A DNA stretch of 8,543 nt from Chloroflexota bacterium. GTDB lineage: Bacteria > Chloroflexota > Anaerolineae > DTPP01. Made by a program: the position numbers and the translations under genes. Location of the stretch: NCBI GenBank assembly GCA_012514615.1, contig JAAYZY010000011.1, forward strand, positions 1 to 8,543, read 5' to 3'. Below the pieces are notes generated by a model that saw only the letters and a list, made by a program, of their open reading frames with translations, was not told the DNA's origin and did not search any database. Position 1 is the first letter of the stretch. The number at the start of each line of letters is the position of its first letter. This document shows positions 5,621 through 8,543 of this stretch, in pieces.

Positions 5621-7744
5621 ATGTCTCAGAACAGCCGCAAGTGGTTGGCCGTCTTGGCGGTCTCTGTGTTGGCCTGCTGTTGCTGCCTGACGGCAGCCAT
5701 AGCTTTGGGCAGCTTCTGGGGCTACAACCTGCTGCAAGAGCAGGCTGGCTTCGTACTCCCCGAGCGGGTGCCGCCCCAGGTGCCGGAGCTGCACTTGCCG
5801 GCCACCGCCGGCGACTGGGCCCTGCTGGAAACCATGACCCAGGGAGAGCTGCCCCCGCGGGACCAGTTGGAGCTGGGCGTGCGTCTGGGAGGGCTGCCAG
5901 CCGACACGGCCCACGGCCCAGCCGCTGCCCCGCCGGAGCGGGCCCTGGGCCAGCAGGACACGTTCTGGGTCAGCGACTACAGCGACCCCGAACGCGTCGG
6001 CTACTTCCAAGCCGAGGCGGAGCTGCGCCACGTTTCCGAGCATGCCTACTTCTGGGTGGAGACAGCCTACAAGCGCTCCCCCACCGACGAGGCGCTGGCC
6101 GCGGCCGGGCGGGCCTTTGACCGCACCTACGAGACGAACCACCGCTACTTCGGCAGCGAGTGGTCGCCAGGTATCGACGGGGAGACGCGGGTGCACATCT
6201 ACAACGGGCGCGTCCCCGGCGTGGGCGGCTACTTCTCCAGCGCAGATGAATACCCAGCAAGCATCAACCCACACTCCAACGAGCGGGAGATCTTTTATGT
6301 CAATCTAGATTCCATCGCCCCTGGCGACGCCCTCTACAGCGCCGTGCTGGCCCACGAGTTCACCCACATGATCCAGTGGCGCGTGCGCGGCAGTGAAGAC
6401 GGCTGGGTAGACGAGGGGCAGGCCGAGCTGGCCATGCCTCTCAACGGCTACCCCACCGACGGCGCCGAGACCATCTTCGCCCTCCGCCCCGACACACAGC
6501 TCAACGCCTGGAGCGAGGAGCCGAGCCGCTCGTACCCCCACTACGGCGCATCCTACCTGTTCACCAGTTACTTCTTCGACCGCTTCGGCCCCGCCGCGTT
6601 GGCCGCCTTCATGAAAAACAGCCAGAGCGGCATGGCCGCCTTCGACGACGTCTTGGCCAGCCAGGGTCTTTCGTTCGACAAGCTGTTCAGTCAGTGGACG
6701 GTGGCCAACGCGGTACCCGGGCCGCTGCACGAAGCCCTGCCCTACGGCAGAAGCGCCTACGCCAACCGCCACCCAGGGGTGCGCATGGCTGCAGGTTCCT
6801 ACCCCAGCCGGGGCCAGGGCGAGGTGCACCAGTACGCGGCCGACTACCTGCTGCTGAGCCCTCCCAGCAGCGGCGCTGTGGACCTGCGCATCGCCTTCGA
6901 CGGGACCAGCCGCACCCGCCTCTTGCCCACCCAGGCCCCCGAAGGCCAGGCGTTCTGGTACGCCAACCGGGGCGATGACCGCAACATGACCTTGACCCGC
7001 CCGGTCGACCTGAGCGGGCTCAGCCGGGCCACCCTCACCTTCTCCACCTGGTACCACATCGAGGACGGCTGGGACTTCGGCTACGTGGAAGTGTCGGAAG
7101 ACGGTGGGCAGACATGGAGGGTTTTGCGCGGCGCCTCCAGCAGCGACAAGAACCCGGTGGGCAACAGCTTTGGGCCCGGCTACACCGGCGTCAGCGGCGG
7201 CCGCAAAGGCGACGAGCCTCGCTGGCTGGACGAGCGGGTGGACCTGAGCCCCTATGCTGGGCAGGAGGTGCTGCTGCGTTTCGAGTACATCACCGACGAC
7301 GCCCAGAACGCGCCCGGCTGGGCCCTGGACGCCATCGCCATCCCCGAACTGGGCTTCGCCGACAACGCCGAGCAGCCCGACAGCGGCTGGGAGGCCAACG
7401 GCTTCGTGCGCTGCACCAACTGGCTGCCGCAGCGCTTCGTCGTCCAGGTGATCGCCTTCGCCGGGCAAGAGGTACAGGTGCATCCCATGGCCCTGGACGA
7501 CGAAAACCGCGGCGAGTTCTCTCTGCAGGGGCTGGGCGGGCCCGTGGAGCGAGCGGTGGTGGTCATCTCTGCCTTGACCCCGGTGACCACCGAGTGGGGC
7601 TACTATCGCTACGAGATCTCGCCGGCCGAGCCGGCTGCAGGGGCTCTGCGGATGGGGGACTGGTCGCCCGTCCTTTGGGCCGGCCGGCGCACGCTGCAGC
7701 CGGGTTGGGCCAGCGGGCTGCGCCTGGCTGAGGCGGCGCGGTGA
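5621..7744 (+). CDS. Secreted/membrane-anchored zinc metallopeptidase (HEFTH gluzincin-type) with immune-inhibitor-A-like C-terminal domain
   Basis: This is a 707-residue extracytoplasmic protein. A basic N-terminus (NSRKW) leads into a hydrophobic segment (8-33) containing four consecutive cysteines (19-22), which could be a signal anchor or, less likely, a lipobox (VLAC). A pre-domain (about 34-105) is followed by the catalytic region. This contains the zinc motif HEFTH (245-249) and WVDEG, whose Glu265 is the probable third ligand, then a helical part (SYPHYGASYLFTSYFFDRFG). The combination resembles M30/gluzincin peptidases more than true M6 enzymes. Residues about 446-575 form a predicted beta-sandwich like that of immune inhibitor A (LTFSTWYHIEDGWDFGYVEV, SEDGGQTW, APGWALDAIAIPE), and a further beta-rich tail starts near GFVRCTNWLPQRFVVQV. 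Substrate unknown. It follows murA by 26 nt, and its stop overlaps the next start. The chosen ATG removes an implausible N-terminal extension overlapping murA. Confidence 0.78.
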   Translation: MSQNSRKWLAVLAVSVLACCCCLTAAIALGSFWGYNLLQEQAGFVLPERVPPQVPELHLPATAGDWALLETMTQGELPPRDQLELGVRLGGLPADTAHGPAAAPPERALGQQDTFWVSDYSDPERVGYFQAEAELRHVSEHAYFWVETAYKRSPTDEALAAAGRAFDRTYETNHRYFGSEWSPGIDGETRVHIYNGRVPGVGGYFSSADEYPASINPHSNEREIFYVNLDSIAPGDALYSAVLAHEFTHMIQWRVRGSEDGWVDEGQAELAMPLNGYPTDGAETIFALRPDTQLNAWSEEPSRSYPHYGASYLFTSYFFDRFGPAALAAFMKNSQSGMAAFDDVLASQGLSFDKLFSQWTVANAVPGPLHEALPYGRSAYANRHPGVRMAAGSYPSRGQGEVHQYAADYLLLSPPSSGAVDLRIAFDGTSRTRLLPTQAPEGQAFWYANRGDDRNMTLTRPVDLSGLSRATLTFSTWYHIEDGWDFGYVEVSEDGGQTWRVLRGASSSDKNPVGNSFGPGYTGVSGGRKGDEPRWLDERVDLSPYAGQEVLLRFEYITDDAQNAPGWALDAIAIPELGFADNAEQPDSGWEANGFVRCTNWLPQRFVVQVIAFAGQEVQVHPMALDDENRGEFSLQGLGGPVERAVVVISALTPVTTEWGYYRYEISPAEPAAGALRMGDWSPVLWAGRRTLQPGWASGLRLAEAAR

Positions 7745-8543
7745 GGGGCGTGCCTGCCGGCGTCGCGCTGGCCGCCGGCCTGCTGCTGGGGCTGCTGACC
7801 GCCTGCCAACCTAGGCCGGCCGGCACGCCTGCGCCTCCTCCAGCGCTCACGGCCCATCCCCCCACAGCCACCGCCGGGGCGCAGCCGACAGCCCCCTCGG
7901 GCGACGCCGAAAGCCACCTGGCCCTGCTGCCGGCCTTCCGAGATGAGGCGGCCGCCCTGCCGGAAGCGGCCCGCTACGCCATCACCGTCACCCTGCAGGA
8001 GTGGAGCGGCGACCTGCTGGGCGAAAGCCGCATCGTCTACACCAACACCGAGACGACGCCCCTGGAGCACCTGGTGCTGCGCCTCTACCCCAACCTGCCC
8101 GGGCAAGACGCCGGCGTGGAGTTGCACAACGTGCAGGTGAACGACCGCCCCACAGAGCCCACGCTGTGCAGCATGGGCACGGCGGCCCGCCTGCCCCTGG
8201 CCGCCCCCTTGCCGCCCGGCCAGTCGGCGACGCTGACGTTCGATTTCGTTACCCGCGTCCCCGGCGAAAACGCCCGCGGCTACGGCGCTTTCGGCGTCAG
8301 GGACGACACCTGGACCCTGGCCGGCTTCTACCCCATGGTGGCCGTGTTCGACCATGCCGGCTGGGACGAACAGGTGCCGGCTCCCTACGGCGACATGACC
8401 TACAGCGACGTGGCCTTCTACCAGGTGACGGCGACGCTGCCGGCCGAGTACACCGTGGCTGCCACCGGCACGCTGGTGGAGAAACGGTGCCGCCTGGAGA
8501 CCTGTGCCTGGCGCAGCGAGAGCGGCCCAGTGCGGGACTTCAA
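7741..8543 (+). CDS. M1-like metallopeptidase lipoprotein, N-terminal part (truncated by window end)
   Basis: The frame is open from GTG 7741 to the window end (267 codons). The GTG shares bases with the upstream TGA (GTGA), so translation is coupled, and GAGG (7730-7733) is a suitable Shine-Dalgarno. The N-terminus is a lipoprotein signal with lipobox LTAC (Cys22), then a Pro/Ala/Thr-rich linker (about 23-60). The following beta-rich region (YAITVTLQEWSGDLLGESRIVYTNTE, LVLRLYPNLPG, ARGYGAFGVRDDTWTLAGFYPMVAVFD, PYGDMTYSDVAFYQVTATLPAEYTVAATG) resembles the saddle-like N-terminal domain of M1 aminopeptidases, especially the lipoprotein forms in Chloroflexota. The HExxH zinc site and WLNEG-type motif would lie downstream and cannot be checked, so catalytic activity is not established. 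It is probably exposed on the outer face of the cytoplasmic membrane, next to the preceding peptidase. Confidence 0.8.
   Translation, partial: MRGVPAGVALAAGLLLGLLTACQPRPAGTPAPPPALTAHPPTATAGAQPTAPSGDAESHLALLPAFRDEAAALPEAARYAITVTLQEWSGDLLGESRIVYTNTETTPLEHLVLRLYPNLPGQDAGVELHNVQVNDRPTEPTLCSMGTAARLPLAAPLPPGQSATLTFDFVTRVPGENARGYGAFGVRDDTWTLAGFYPMVAVFDHAGWDEQVPAPYGDMTYSDVAFYQVTATLPAEYTVAATGTLVEKRCRLETCAWRSESGPVRDF

Noticed and set aside
6305..7483. 392-codon open frame on the - strand
   Set aside because: It is a mirror of the GC-rich peptidase gene, with His/Val/Gly-biased composition and no recognisable motif. The same applies to the 299-codon - strand frame at 3434-4333 opposite the SAM hydrolase.
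1..8543. CRISPR array, insertion sequence, tRNA or rRNA, phage-like genes
   Set aside because: No regularly spaced direct repeats, transposase motifs, terminal inverted repeats, tRNA-like cloverleaf with a TTCGA-type loop, or rRNA segments were found by reading both strands.

Overview
The window is a strongly GC-rich bacterial chromosomal segment with all recognisable genes on the + strand. Several things point to Chloroflexota (Anaerolineae-like): lipoproteins with Thr/Pro/Ala-rich linkers, a ThiXYZ/RibXY-type flavin ABC transporter behind an FMN riboswitch, and the two secreted metallopeptidase types. This taxonomic call is an inference from protein style, because no rRNA or marker gene other than murA is present.

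Layout. (1) 1-341 is the 3' end of a DUF1295 / steroid-5-alpha-reductase-like membrane protein gene. (2) 342-733 has no protein gene but is densely regulatory. It holds a promoter (-10 TATAAT at 444-449), a full FMN riboswitch (456-640), a spacer hairpin (647-673) and an intrinsic terminator (688-718) ending 15 nt before the next start codon. A 15-bp alternative pairing between the aptamer core (460-474) and the terminator 5' arm (681-695) gives a simple on/off mechanism. (3) 734-3437 is a three-gene ABC importer operon: permease, lipoprotein substrate-binding protein and ATPase. Its riboswitch makes riboflavin or a close flavin the most likely cargo. (4) 3456-8543 is a second transcription unit with its own good sigma70-type promoter just upstream of a SAM hydrolase (DUF62) gene. 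It continues through murA, a membrane-anchored or secreted HEFTH zinc peptidase with an immune-inhibitor-A-like C-terminus, and the N-terminal part of an M1-like metallopeptidase lipoprotein that runs off the window.

How the parts work together. When FMN is scarce, the aptamer does not fold, its 5' core invades the terminator and the importer is made; FMN restores termination. The second unit has short gaps (13 and 26 nt) and a final stop/start overlap, so it is probably one message. Its products have no obvious shared pathway: SAM/adenosine metabolism, the first step of peptidoglycan synthesis, and extracytoplasmic proteolysis.

The most notable points are the riboswitch switching architecture, with hairpins inserted in both pseudo-symmetric aptamer loops, and a MurA whose catalytic cysteine is replaced by aspartate, which predicts fosfomycin insensitivity. 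I see no CRISPR array, mobile element, tRNA or rRNA. I do not see a clearly new biological system.
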